Source: Hyphomicrobiales bacterium
Lineage (GTDB): Bacteria; Pseudomonadota; Alphaproteobacteria; Rhizobiales; Beijerinckiaceae
Direction: 5' to 3'
Assembly: GCA_016716745.1 (NCBI GenBank)
Contig: JADJVD010000011.1
Location: 1-64,000 of the forward strand
Length of the DNA: 64,000 nt
Shown here: piece after piece, positions 1-8,073 of the stretch
Layout: every line of letters begins with the position of its first letter
How positions within the stretch are numbered: position 1 is the stretch's first letter
The notes under the pieces: model-generated
Databases searched by the model: none
What the model was told of the DNA's origin: nothing
Seen by the model: the letters and a program-made list of their open reading frames with translations, nothing else
Program-made: the position numbers and the translations under genes

Positions 1-1
1 T

Positions 2-328
2 CTCGGCTGGGCGCATTACCGCCTCGGCCGCTACGACGAGGCGGTGAAGGAGCTGGAGCGCGCCATCGAGCTGAAGCCGTCCGATCCGGTGATCAACGAC
101 CATCTCGGCGACGCCTACTGGAAGACCGGCCGCAAGCTCGAGGCCACCTTCCAGTGGAACCACGCCCGCGACCTGAAACCCGAGCCTGACGATCTGGTGA
201 AGATCCTGAAGAAGATTCAGGACGGGCTGGACGAGGTGGAGAAGGCCGCCTCCGCCGAGAACGCGCCCGCCGCGCCGGCGGCGCAGCCGGGCGACACACC
301 CGCCGGAATGTCCTCGAACGGCGGCTGA
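2..328 (+). CDS. TPR-repeat protein, C-terminal part (5' end outside window)
   Basis: The reading frame is open from the first bases and stops at 326-328, so only the last 108 residues are visible. They hold one clear tetratricopeptide helix pair (LGWAHYRLGRYDEAVKELER, then AIELKPSDPVINDHLGDAYW), with the small and aromatic residues at the usual TPR positions, and then a second pair starting KTGRKLEATFQWNHA. The last 30 or so residues are a low-complexity Ala/Pro tail. TPR proteins act as protein-binding scaffolds; the partner cannot be told from this fragment. The stop lies 4 bp before ispE, which suggests cotranscription. Many Hyphomicrobiales have a large TPR protein just before ispE, and this fits that arrangement. 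Confidence 0.8.
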   Translation, partial: LGWAHYRLGRYDEAVKELERAIELKPSDPVINDHLGDAYWKTGRKLEATFQWNHARDLKPEPDDLVKILKKIQDGLDEVEKAASAENAPAAPAAQPGDTPAGMSSNGG

Positions 329-332
329 CGCG

Positions 333-1236
333 ATGCGCGCCGAACGGGCGCCCGCCAAGGTCAACCTGACGCTGCGCGTCCTGCGCCGGCGCGCCGACGG
401 GCGGCACGATCTGGAAAGCCTCGTCGCCTTCGCCGGCGCCGGCGACCTCCTGAGCTTCGAGCCGGGGCCGGCTCTGTCCCTCGTCGTCGACGGGCCGACC
501 GCCGTCGGCCGCAGGCCCGGACGCTGACAATCTCGTGCTGCGCGCCGCCGCCGCGCTCGCCGCCCGCGCGCCGGGCCTGCGCATGGGGCGCTTCCGGCTG
601 ACGAAACGCCTGCCGGTCGCCGCCGGCATCGGCGGGGGCTCGTCGGACGCGGCGGCCGCCCTGCGCCTGCTGGCGGCCGGGAACGGCCTGCCCCTCGACG
701 ATCCGCGCCTGTTTCAGGCCGCGCGCGAGACGGGGGCCGACATTCCCGTGTGCCTCGCCCCCCGCGCCCGGATGATGGCGGCGACGGGGGACGAGCTCGG
801 CCCCCCGCTCGCCCTGCCGCCGCTCTTCGCCGTGCTGGTCAATCCCGGCGTCCCGCTCGCCACGGCGGACGTGTTCGCCAGGCTCGGACTGGCGAAGGGG
901 GCGGACAATCCTGTCGCCGCGCCGCCGCTGCGCCTTCCCGCCGCGATGTCCCCGGCCTCGACCGCGAACCCTCCGCCCATCGCCTTCGACGATCTCGTCG
1001 CCGGCCTGCGCCGCTCCGGCAACGATCTGGAGGATGCGGCGGGCGTGCTTCAGCCGGTCGTCGGCCACGTTCTGGCGGTGCTCGGCGCGGCGCGCGGGGT
1101 CAGACTCGCCCGCATGTCGGGCTCGGGGGCGACCTGCTTCGCCCTGTTCCAGACCTGCCGCGCCGCCGCCCGCGCCGTCGCCGTCATCCGCCGCGACCAT
1201 CCCGGCTGGTGGGCCAAGGCGACGGTGCTGCGGTAA
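333..1236 (+). CDS. ispE: 4-diphosphocytidyl-2-C-methyl-D-erythritol kinase, with one frameshift
   Basis: This GHMP-family kinase phosphorylates CDP-methylerythritol with ATP in the MEP isoprenoid pathway. The N-terminal piece begins RAPAKVNLTLRVLRRRADGR, the family opening. The C-terminal piece has the ATP-binding loop PVAAGIGGGSSDAAAA and the late motif ARMSGSGATCFALF. The two pieces lie in different frames. The first runs to a stop at 525-527, and the second is open through SAAGPDADNLVLRA from about 500. One extra base around 500-512 explains the break. IspE is normally essential and ispH is intact at 16.9 kb, so a sequencing indel is likelier than a true pseudogene. The rejoined length of about 300 residues is normal for the family. 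Confidence 0.9.
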
Positions 1237-1287
1237 GCTGTTCAACCCCTTGCGCCGCGCTGCGGTTTCTGCGACAAGCCGCCCCTC

Positions 1288-1325
1288 AAACCGCCCGGCC
1301 AGTCAGGGCTGCCGTGGCGGTTTTT
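1288..1325 (+). terminator. Probable rho-independent terminator after ispE
   Basis: AAACCGCC (1288-1295) and GGCGGTTT (1316-1323) form a perfect 8-bp stem around a 20-nt loop, followed by a T run at 1321-1325. A second hairpin follows at once (CCCGCGC, loop CTGT, GCGCGGG, 1326-1343). The first stem fits termination of ispE transcripts. The pair also lies in the rpmI leader, so attenuation of the ribosomal-protein genes is possible. Confidence 0.5.
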
Positions 1326-1397
1326 CCCGCGCCTGTGCGCGGGGCCGGGGAAACCCGGTTGCAAACCCGGGCGGCGTCGTCGCCGCAGGAGAGCCAA

Positions 1398-1598
1398 ATG
1401 CCCAAGCTGAAGACCAAATCCGGCGCAAAAAAGCGCTTCAAGATCACCGGCTCCGGCAAGGTGGTCTATGCCCAGGCCGGCAAGCGCCACGGCATGATCA
1501 AGCGCACCACCAAGCAGATCCGGAACCTGCGCGGCACCAAGGTGCTGTTCAAGACCGACGGCGACAACATCAAGAAGTACTTCCTGCCCAACGGCTGA
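1398..1598 (+). CDS. rpmI: 50S ribosomal protein L35
   Basis: The 66-residue product starts MPKLKTKSGAKKRFKITGSG and ends YFLPNG. It is very basic and has the normal L35 length and motif order. It is a structural protein of the large ribosomal subunit. The ATG at 1398 follows a purine-rich site (CAGGAGAG, about 1386-1393). rplT follows 80 bp downstream, the usual L35-L20 pair. In many bacteria infC precedes this pair; here ispE does. The pheS-pheT genes that often follow rplT lie 26 kb away on the other strand. Confidence 0.97.
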   Translation: MPKLKTKSGAKKRFKITGSGKVVYAQAGKRHGMIKRTTKQIRNLRGTKVLFKTDGDNIKKYFLPNG

Positions 1599-1678
1599 AG
1601 TGTCTGATCGCCCCGCCGCGCTGCGTCGCGCGAGGGCACGTCGTCATTCCCGCAATTCCGTGATCTGAAGGAGCTGAC

Positions 1679-2053
1679 ATGGCTCGCGTCAAACGGGGCG
1701 TCACCGCCCACGCCAAGCACAAGAAGGTTCTCAAGCAGGCCAAGGGTTTCTATGGCCGCCGCAAGAACACCATCCGCGTCGCCAAGGCGGCGACCGACAA
1801 GGCGATGCAGTATTCGTATCGCGACCACAAGAACAAGAAGCGCACCTTCCGCGCGCTCTGGATCCAGCGTCTCAACGCCGCGGTGCGCGAATTCGGCCTG
1901 ACCTACAGCCGCTTCATCGACGGCCTCAACAAGGCGGGCGTCGAACTCGACCGCAAGGTGCTGTCCGATCTCGCGATCCGCGAGCCGGCGACCTTCAAGG
2001 CGATCGTCGAGCAGGTGAAGGCCGCTCTGCCGGCCGAACCCGCCGCCGCGTAA
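1679..2053 (+). CDS. rplT: 50S ribosomal protein L20
   Basis: The 124-residue product opens MARVKRGVTAHAKHKKVLKQ, the characteristic L20 start. A basic N-terminal extension is followed by the globular part containing LWIQRLNAAVREFGLTYSRF. L20 binds 23S rRNA early in large-subunit assembly, and in several bacteria it also represses its own operon. The start ATG at 1679 has AAGGAG at 1667-1672. It is cotranscribed with rpmI. GCCCGC (2061-2066) and GCGGGC (2072-2077) form a short hairpin just downstream with no T run. Confidence 0.97.
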   Translation: MARVKRGVTAHAKHKKVLKQAKGFYGRRKNTIRVAKAATDKAMQYSYRDHKNKKRTFRALWIQRLNAAVREFGLTYSRFIDGLNKAGVELDRKVLSDLAIREPATFKAIVEQVKAALPAEPAAA

Positions 2054-2198
2054 CGTCCTCGCCCGCGATCAGCGGGCGATGCGTTCTGAACAGACGAACC
2101 AACGCCTGCGTCAGCGCCTCGACCCTCGGGTCGTCCCGCGACGCAGGCGTTCGCACGAGATGGACGTCGTCGCGCACCTCGAAGTCGCCGCGTTCGCG
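2054..2198 (-). pseudogene. Possible remnant of a LysR-type regulator C-terminus
   Basis: On the minus strand, reading from about 2198, the translation includes FEVRDDVHLVRTPASRDDPR, then VEALTQALVRLFR. This resembles the last strand and helix of a LysR effector-binding domain. A stop lies just upstream at 2199-2201, and the frame runs on into rplT antisense, so no complete gene is present. The call rests on a short resemblance and is weak. The same DNA holds a perfect inverted repeat (2101-2151), so it may equally be non-coding. Confidence 0.2.
2101..2151. repeat. Perfect 12-bp inverted repeat with a nested hairpin
   Basis: AACGCCTGCGTC (2101-2112) is exactly complementary to GACGCAGGCGTT (2140-2151). 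Inside the 27-nt loop sits a second stem, CGACC (2120-2124), loop CTCG, GGTCG (2129-2133). It lies 50 bp past rplT in the gap before the next gene. It could fold as a two-step RNA structure or serve as a binding site. There is no T run, so it is not a classical terminator. Confidence 0.55.
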
Positions 2199-2332
2199 TC
2201 ACGTCGGATCAGCACGCGCGGTGAAGAACGCCGGGCCCGGCGACGCACGGCCGCACGCCGCCGCACGTCCGTCATGGTGACGCCGCCTCGCCTCTCGCCT
2301 AGCCTCGCCGCAGACCACCGGGAGAGCCTGCG

Positions 2333-3196
2333 ATGCGCGAAGTGTCCGCCCACGATCTGGCGAGGGAGGCGTATGCGGTTCGCCATATCGAGATTTGCCT
2401 CTACGCCGATCCAGGCGCCGTCAGCCGGGCCGAACTCGTCCGCGCGACGCGCGCCTTCCAGATCCAGATCGACGAGCACTTCTCGCGCGTCTGGGATTTC
2501 TATGCCCGGCTGAGGATCGTCGACGACCTCGCCGATGTCGGCGATTCCTGGCTTCTGCATGTGACGAACGCGCCCTCGCCGAACGGCGACAAGGGCGACC
2601 ATGTCGTCGGTCCGAACGGCCGGCCGCTCGGCTTCGTCTACATGAAGGAGGTCAACCGCACGCTGGTCGACGGCAAGGCGCTGCCCTGGACCGTCACCGC
2701 CTCGCACGAGATCCTCGAGATGCTCGTCAACCCGTATGTGACGACGGCGACCTATCTCAACACGCAGCGGGCGGACGGCAAGTTCACGCCGCGGCTCTTC
2801 GCGATGTTCGAGGTCGTCGATCCCTGCCAGTACGACTGGTACGACATCGGCGGCGTGACGGTCGGCGATTTCGTCCATCCCGCCTGGTTCTTCGGGACCG
2901 ACGCCCATCCCGGCCCGTTCGATCATCTCGGCCGGATATCCGCGCCGCGCACGCTGTCGCCGACGCGCCGGATCGGCGCGGACGATCTCGTCGGCTACGC
3001 CTGGATGTTCGATCCGGCGGGCGCGGCCGAACCGGATTGGGTCTACGCCGTTCCGCCCAAGCGCCAGCCGGACGGCGCGGCGCTGGTGGCGGCGAACGAG
3101 GCGCCGGCCCGCCCGAAACGTCGGGGCAGGGCTCCCGCCGCGACGAAGCTCGCCAAACGCGAGGCGAAGCCGAAATCGCCGCGCGCCGAGGCGTGA
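2333..3196 (+). CDS. Uncharacterised protein with a SHEILEM zincin-like motif
   Basis: The product is 287 residues with no signal peptide or membrane segment. Near residues 125-135 it reads TASHEILEMLVNP. A His-Glu pair followed by Leu-Glu on a helix is the kind of arrangement seen in zinc peptidases (HExxH or HExxE), and the downstream Asp/His-rich stretch (VVDPCQYDWYDI, GDFVHPAWFFG) could supply further ligands. I recognise the motif from uncharacterised bacterial proteins but know of no assigned function. The last 35 residues are a Lys/Arg/Ala tail of the type found on nucleic-acid-associated or surface-charged proteins. The ATG is preceded by GGGAGAG (2320-2326). The arsC-like gene starts 5 bp after the stop, so the two are probably cotranscribed. 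Confidence 0.75.
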   Translation: MREVSAHDLAREAYAVRHIEICLYADPGAVSRAELVRATRAFQIQIDEHFSRVWDFYARLRIVDDLADVGDSWLLHVTNAPSPNGDKGDHVVGPNGRPLGFVYMKEVNRTLVDGKALPWTVTASHEILEMLVNPYVTTATYLNTQRADGKFTPRLFAMFEVVDPCQYDWYDIGGVTVGDFVHPAWFFGTDAHPGPFDHLGRISAPRTLSPTRRIGADDLVGYAWMFDPAGAAEPDWVYAVPPKRQPDGAALVAANEAPARPKRRGRAPAATKLAKREAKPKSPRAEA

Positions 3197-3201
3197 CCGC
3201 C

Positions 3202-3546
3202 ATGGTCGTCATCCATCACAATGCCGCCTGCGGAACCTCGCGCAACGCGCTGGCGGCCATCGAGGCGGCGGGCGTCCGGCCCGTCGTGATCGAATATCTG
3301 AAGGTGGGCTGGACGCGCGCGCAATTGCTCGGCCTGTTCGCGGCCGCCGGGCTGACGCCGCGCGCGGCGTTGCGCGTCAAGGGCGCGCTGGCGGCCGAGC
3401 TTGGCCTGACGGAAGCGGGCGTCGACGACGAGACGATTCTTGCCGCGATGGTCGCCCACCCCATCCTTGTGGAGCGGCCCATCGTCTGCGCGCCGAAGGG
3501 CGTGCGCCTGTGCCGGCCGGTGGAGCGGCTGCGCGAAATTCTGTGA
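3202..3546 (+). CDS. arsC: Arsenate reductase (ArsC/Spx thioredoxin-fold family)
   Basis: The 114-residue product starts HHNAACGTSRNALAAIEAAG. Cys10 is at the position of the catalytic cysteine that attacks arsenate in glutaredoxin-coupled ArsC. The later motifs HPILVERPIVCAPKGVRLC and RPVERLREIL match the family C-terminus. The enzyme reduces As(V) to As(III) for export. No arsR, arsB or acr3 gene is nearby, so it is a lone copy whose true substrate could differ. The frame is open far upstream, but ATG 3202 is chosen because it gives the standard N-terminus directly before the active-site loop. Confidence 0.9.
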   Translation: MVVIHHNAACGTSRNALAAIEAAGVRPVVIEYLKVGWTRAQLLGLFAAAGLTPRAALRVKGALAAELGLTEAGVDDETILAAMVAHPILVERPIVCAPKGVRLCRPVERLREIL

Positions 3547-3551
3547 CGGCC

Positions 3552-4361
3552 TCAGTCGAGCCCGAGCACATGCGCCATCGAATAGACGCCCGGCTTCTTG
3601 CCGCGCCCCCACAGGGCGGCCTTCACCGCGCCCTGCGCGAACAGCGAGCGGTCCTCGGCGCGATGGGTGAATTCGATGCGCTCGCCTTCGCCGGCGAAGA
3701 TCACCGTGTGTTCGCCGACGACCGAGCCGCCGCGCAGCGTGGCGAAGCCGATGTCGCCCGCCTTGCGCGCGCCGGTGTGGCCGTCGCGCGAGCGCACCGC
3801 GCGCTCGCCGAGCGCCACGCCCCGCCCCTCGGCGGCCGCCTCGCCGAGCAGCAGCGCGGTGCCTGAGGGCGCGTCCACCTTCATGCGGTGGTGCATCTCG
3901 ACGACCTCGATGTCGAACTCCTCGCCGAGCGTGCGCGCGGCGCGGCGCACGAGCGCGGCGAGCAGATTGACGCCGAGGCTCATATTGCCCGAGCGCACGA
4001 TCGTGGCGTGCCGCCCCGCCGCGTCGATCTTCGACAGGTCGGCGTCGGTCAGCCCCGTCGTGCCGATGACGTGCACGAGCCGGGCTTGCGCGGCCAGGCC
4101 GGCGAAGGCGACGGTCGCGGCCGGCGTCGTGAAGTCGATCACGCCATGCGCGTCGACGAAGACGGCGAGCGGATCGTCGGTGATCTTCACGCCCGTCGCG
4201 CCGACGCCCGCCAGCAGGCCCGCGTCCTGCCCGAGCGCGATCGAGCCCGCGTTCTCGAGCGCGCCGAACAGCTTCGCCCCCGGCGTCTCGTGGATCGCGC
4301 GCACGAGCATCCGGCCCATGCGGCCGGCGGCTCCCGTCACGACGAGGCGCATCTCTGTCAT
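3552..4361 (-). CDS. dapB: 4-hydroxy-tetrahydrodipicolinate reductase
   Basis: The 269-residue enzyme carries out the NAD(P)H-dependent second step of the diaminopimelate/lysine branch. The N-terminal Rossmann motif is VVTGAAGRMGRMLVRAI. The substrate loop EMHHRMKVDAPSGTAL contains the conserved His-His and Lys that bind and protonate the substrate, followed by the family GEAAAEGRG stretch. Length and motif order are normal. It converges with arsC, with 5 bp between the two stops, and starts at ATG 4361. No other dap gene is in the window. Confidence 0.96.
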   Translation of the reverse strand: MTEMRLVVTGAAGRMGRMLVRAIHETPGAKLFGALENAGSIALGQDAGLLAGVGATGVKITDDPLAVFVDAHGVIDFTTPAATVAFAGLAAQARLVHVIGTTGLTDADLSKIDAAGRHATIVRSGNMSLGVNLLAALVRRAARTLGEEFDIEVVEMHHRMKVDAPSGTALLLGEAAAEGRGVALGERAVRSRDGHTGARKAGDIGFATLRGGSVVGEHTVIFAGEGERIEFTHRAEDRSLFAQGAVKAALWGRGKKPGVYSMAHVLGLD

Positions 4362-4425
4362 GGCGACGTCACTCCCGAAAAGATCGCGGCGACGCTAGCG
4401 GCGCGGCGCGCAAATGGGAAGCGCC

Positions 4426-4731
4426 TCAGCCCGGCTGCGGCCCCTCATAGCCCTCGACGATGACGAGATCGGCGCGGGATACGGGCTGGCGCAGGGACAG
4501 CGCGTATTGATATTCGGGGGAATGGTAGCAGGCGAGCGCCTTCTCCATGCTCTCGAACTCGATGATGACGTTGCGCGCGCGCGAGCCGCCCTCCAGCCGC
4601 TCCGCCGCGCCGCCGCGCGCCAGAAACTTCGCGCCGTATGTGCGGAACGGCTCGGCGTTGGCCGCCACATAGGCCTTGTAGGCCTCCGGGTCGTGCACGT
4701 CGACGCGGGCGATCCAGTAGGCTTTCGGCAT
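4426..4731 (-). CDS. DUF1330 family protein
   Basis: The 101-residue protein begins MPKAYWIARVDVHDPEAYKA and contains the DUF1330 core (FLARGG, then RNVIIEFESMEKALACYHSP, then EYQYALSLR). This is a dimeric alpha/beta (ferredoxin-like) fold related to ABM monooxygenases. The function of the family is not established. The frame is open to an earlier ATG at 4761, but the ATG at 4731 gives the family's usual start. It is followed on the same strand by dapB after a 64-bp gap. Confidence 0.9.
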   Translation of the reverse strand: MPKAYWIARVDVHDPEAYKAYVAANAEPFRTYGAKFLARGGAAERLEGGSRARNVIIEFESMEKALACYHSPEYQYALSLRQPVSRADLVIVEGYEGPQPG

Positions 4732-4847
4732 GGCGGTCCTCCCGATTTTTCGGAAGCGCACGATAGCCGCGCCGCGCCCGCCCGCAAGCCGCGCGCCGGC
4801 GCGGCAGGGTTGTGGAGAGGGCCGGGTCGGACGTATGAACCGGCCCG

Positions 4848-5825
4848 ATGGATCTTGCCCACTGGCCGACCCCGGCGGACGCCGCCGGCGACATCGCGAC
4901 CTGGCGCTTCACGCCGGACGCGCTGAACGTTCCGGCGCGGACGCCCGGCATTTCCGCCTTCATGCGCATCCGCGACGGCGAGGCGTTTCTGGAGCGCGCC
5001 ATCCGCTCGCATGTCGATCATGTCGACGAGATCGTCGCCCTGCACAATCGCTGCGCCGACCGCACGCCCGACATTCTGGCGCGCCTCGCGCAAGAGTTCG
5101 GGCCGAGGCTGCGCGTCTACCGTTATTTGCCGGATGTGTTCCCGCCCGGCAGCGAGGGGCATCGACGCGAGCCGGCGGACAGTCCGGCGAGCCTCGTCAA
5201 CTACTACAATCTCTCGCTCTGCCTGACGCGCTTCTCGCACGCGATGAAGCTCGACGACGATCACGTCGCCATGCAGGCCGATTTCGCGTCCATCGCGCGC
5301 GATGTCCGGCGCGGCGCATATGGCGCCGAGATGAGCTGCTTCTCCGGCGTCAACCTCGCGCGCGGACGCGACGGCGCGCTCGGCGCGTTCGCGGCCGATC
5401 CGCTCGCCGGCGCCGGCGACCACGGGATCTTTCCCGTGCGGCCGGACACGTTTTTCGTCCACGACACGCGTTTCGAGCGGTTCCGGCGCGGCGCGCTCAG
5501 GCGGCGCTTTCGCGGCTTCGCCTACTGGCATCTGAAATATCTGAAGGACGATCTCGGCTATTCCAACTACGATCTCGCCGCCAACCCGGACAGTCGCTAC
5601 GCGCGCCGTCTCGAAACGCTGAAGGCGGACCGTCGCGTCGTCCCCGTCGCCGAACTGTCCACGCTGATGCGGGCGAAGGATCGCGCGCTGGCGGCGCTGA
5701 GCGCCGCGCACGTTCCGCTGCCCGAGAAGCTGGCCTTGAAGGCCGAACGCTGGCGCGCCGCGCCGCAGGCCGTCGCCGCCTTTCCCGCGCTGATCGCCGA
5801 GGGCGAGCCGGTTCAATTCAGGTGA
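4848..5825 (+). CDS. Glycosyltransferase family 2-like protein
   Basis: The 325-residue protein has the early GT2-type opening ISAFMRIRDGEAFLERAI, then VDEIVALHNRCADRTPDILA, typical of the nucleotide-sugar binding fold. A metal-binding acidic motif follows at KLDDDHVAM (about residues 139-147). A Trp/His-rich region (FRGFAYWHLKYLKDDLGY) comes later. The family transfers a sugar from a nucleotide donor; donor and acceptor cannot be read from the sequence. Its stop overlaps the stop of the converging ELM1-like gene by 8 bp. Together with the next four genes it makes a small glycan-modification neighbourhood. Confidence 0.75.
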   Translation: MDLAHWPTPADAAGDIATWRFTPDALNVPARTPGISAFMRIRDGEAFLERAIRSHVDHVDEIVALHNRCADRTPDILARLAQEFGPRLRVYRYLPDVFPPGSEGHRREPADSPASLVNYYNLSLCLTRFSHAMKLDDDHVAMQADFASIARDVRRGAYGAEMSCFSGVNLARGRDGALGAFAADPLAGAGDHGIFPVRPDTFFVHDTRFERFRRGALRRRFRGFAYWHLKYLKDDLGYSNYDLAANPDSRYARRLETLKADRRVVPVAELSTLMRAKDRALAALSAAHVPLPEKLALKAERWRAAPQAVAAFPALIAEGEPVQFR

Positions 5826-6822
5826 ACAGCCCCGGAATGCGCTGCGCGATGCGCTCGCGCAGGCGGGCGTAGATGTCGCGATCGTCGACCCGCATGCCCG
5901 TCAGCGCGGCTTCCAGACGCGGCGCGTCGAGATCCTCGACGGCGAGATAGGGCAGGGCGCCGCTCGCCCTCAGCGCGTCGAGATAGTCGCCCTTGGTCGG
6001 GCGCGGCCGCGCCACCGCGAGGGCGGCGAGCGGGTAGCCGTTCGACAGGAATTCGGAGACCATCGACTTCGATTCCTCCGTCACCAGCGCGCCGTCGCAG
6101 CCATAGGCGCGCTTCAGCGAGCCGGGCCCGGCGCTGCGGAAATCGACGAAATCGACGCGCGGCGCGCTGGCGACGAACGCCTCGATGGCCGGATAGCAGG
6201 CGGCCGGCGTGCGCCGGGAGGTGACGACGATCCACGACAGGCCCTCGACCGCCGCGTCGATGGCGGCGAGCTTCGGGAACAGCCGCGCGCAATAGGCGTC
6301 GTCGAAATCGAACCCGGCGCCGCGCGCCTCTCCGCCGATGACGACGGCGAGCCGCGCCCCCTTCAGCGCGTGGAACGGGCCGGGCCGCGGCGCGTCGAAG
6401 CGCAGCACGGGCACCGGGCTGAGGATATGCGCCGGGCTCGTCACATGCGCCGGCTGGTGGGCGAGAATGCAGTCGATGTCCCCGTCCGCCACCCCGCGCA
6501 CGAAGCCGGTGAAGATGTTGCGCGCTCCGTGCAGGCGTTTCAGCAGCACGTTCGCCGTCGTCGTCGCCCCGGAACCCGAGATCACGAGATCGGCGGGCGC
6601 GCGCCAGTCGCCCTCGACGGCGAGCGGCAGCAGCTTCGTCGCCCAGCCCTGCGCCAGCAGCGGCCGGCGGATATTGTGCGAGCCGATCCGCGTCCAGCGG
6701 CGGACGCGCAGCTTCGTCACCGCGACCGGCCGGACGTCGGCGATCGCCTCGACGAGCGCCTCCACCTGCCGGGTGTGGCCGATCAGGTGATCTTCGAGGG
6801 TGGCGATGCGCAGGGGTTTCAC
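5818..6822 (-). CDS. ELM1/GtrOC1-family protein (putative nucleoside-diphosphate-sugar glycosyltransferase)
   Basis: The product is 334 residues if translation starts at GTG 6822 (VKPLRIATLEDHLIGHTRQV). It shows the ELM1 features GHTRQVEAL, SGSGATTTANVLLKR, TSRRTPAACYPAIEAFV and the C-terminal TEESKSMVSEFLSNGYP, the last typical of GT-B enzymes that bind a nucleotide sugar. The family is named for a plant mitochondrial fission protein, but bacterial members are common in Hyphomicrobiales, often beside LPS or envelope genes, and their reaction is unproven. It is divergent from the pyruvyltransferase-like gene at 6925. Confidence 0.8.
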   Translation of the reverse strand: MKPLRIATLEDHLIGHTRQVEALVEAIADVRPVAVTKLRVRRWTRIGSHNIRRPLLAQGWATKLLPLAVEGDWRAPADLVISGSGATTTANVLLKRLHGARNIFTGFVRGVADGDIDCILAHQPAHVTSPAHILSPVPVLRFDAPRPGPFHALKGARLAVVIGGEARGAGFDFDDAYCARLFPKLAAIDAAVEGLSWIVVTSRRTPAACYPAIEAFVASAPRVDFVDFRSAGPGSLKRAYGCDGALVTEESKSMVSEFLSNGYPLAALAVARPRPTKGDYLDALRASGALPYLAVEDLDAPRLEAALTGMRVDDRDIYARLRERIAQRIPGLFT

Positions 6823-6924
6823 GCGGTCCGGGGCCCGTCGCCTTGGGGGGCATGAGCGTGTATCCATACCGGCGCGATTCCCGCCCGTCCAACGCCCCGG
6901 TCCGCAGCCAGCCGCGAGCCCCGC

Positions 6925-8070
6925 ATGAAAGTCGCCTCCTTCGCCTTCACGACGCCGAATCTGGGCGACGATCTGCAGGTCATGGCGACCGTGCGGCGCC
7001 TGCCGCAGGTCGACCGCCTCGTCGACCGCGACTTCATGTCCGAGCATCGCTACGGCGAGCCGCATGCGGTGGTGATGAACTCCTGGTTCCAGCTCGGCCG
7101 GCGCAGCCCCACCTTCCCGCATCTGCGCCGCCGCCGGCTCGACCCCTCGACCGACTACAAGCCGATTTTCCACGGCTTTTGCGTCGGCAGCGACAAGATC
7201 CTGTCGAAGGGCTGGGCCGACTATTTGCGCGCCCACAGACAGGTCGGCTGCCGCGACCGCGAATCGGCCGAGAAGCTCGCCTCCATGGGCGTCGACGCCT
7301 TCTGGTCCGGCTGCTTGACGCTGACGCTCGGCATGGGCGTGCCGCCCGTGCCGGCAGAGGCGCGGCGCGGCGTCTACATCGTCGACGTGCCGGAGGCGGT
7401 CGAACGCGACTTCGTGCCGGACGAGTTGCGGCAGGTGGCGACGCGCTTCTCCAACGAGGCGCCGGCCGATCTCGTCAAGGATCCGCTCGCCCGCATGCAT
7501 CGCATGGCGGCGATCTGCGACCGGCTGCGCCACGCCGAACTCGTGATCACGCGCCGTCTGCACACGGCGCTGCCCTGCGTCGGCTTCGGCACGCCCGTGC
7601 GCGTGCTCGTCGAGGAGAAGCCGAACAACACGCGCCGTTTCTCGGGGTTCGAGGATTTCGTGCCGGTGAGCTTCTACGGCGGCCAGCGCAAGCCGAAGCC
7701 GCTGCACTGGGGCGACCGGACGCCGGCCGAAATCCCGCAGAATCTGCGCGAGGCGCTGGCGCGGCTCGACGCGCGGATCGCCGCCGAGATCGCCGCGCCG
7801 GCGCCGCCCGCCTATCCCTCGGTGGCGCTGACGACGCGCATCGTGTTGCCCAATCCGGGCCTCGGCGCACGCCCCGGCCGCATCGCCTTCGATCTCGGGC
7901 GCACGCGCGTCACGCGCGAGCCGGCGTTCTGGACCGACAAGAAGATCTTCGTCGATGTGCAGCACTTCGCCGGATTCGACCGTTTTGCGACGCCGATCCT
8001 GGCGCAGGCGGTCGAGAGCGACGAATGGGTTCCCGTCGGCCGCGTCGATCAGGCGATCAGCGAGGCGTGA
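6925..8070 (+). CDS. Polysaccharide pyruvyl transferase family protein
   Basis: The 381-residue protein has the family N-terminus (MKVASFAFTTPNLGDDLQVM, corresponding to the N-GDD-Q motif). The conserved C-terminal substrate region is ELVITRRLHTALPCVGFGTP, with the R-x-H and G-F-G-T-P residues. Members usually transfer pyruvate from PEP to a sugar residue as a ketal, and some act on teichoic acid or LPS. About 130 residues after this motif look like an added C-terminal domain. ATG 6925 is used because it starts directly at the family motif. Neighbours are an ELM1-like gene (divergent) and a methyltransferase (convergent, 3-bp gap). Confidence 0.8.
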   Translation: MKVASFAFTTPNLGDDLQVMATVRRLPQVDRLVDRDFMSEHRYGEPHAVVMNSWFQLGRRSPTFPHLRRRRLDPSTDYKPIFHGFCVGSDKILSKGWADYLRAHRQVGCRDRESAEKLASMGVDAFWSGCLTLTLGMGVPPVPAEARRGVYIVDVPEAVERDFVPDELRQVATRFSNEAPADLVKDPLARMHRMAAICDRLRHAELVITRRLHTALPCVGFGTPVRVLVEEKPNNTRRFSGFEDFVPVSFYGGQRKPKPLHWGDRTPAEIPQNLREALARLDARIAAEIAAPAPPAYPSVALTTRIVLPNPGLGARPGRIAFDLGRTRVTREPAFWTDKKIFVDVQHFAGFDRFATPILAQAVESDEWVPVGRVDQAISEA

Positions 8071-8073
8071 GCC

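Noticed and set aside
4395..5816. 473-residue minus-strand frame opposite the glycosyltransferase
   Set aside because: Antisense shadow; the real minus-strand gene here is the shorter DUF1330 gene at 4426-4731.
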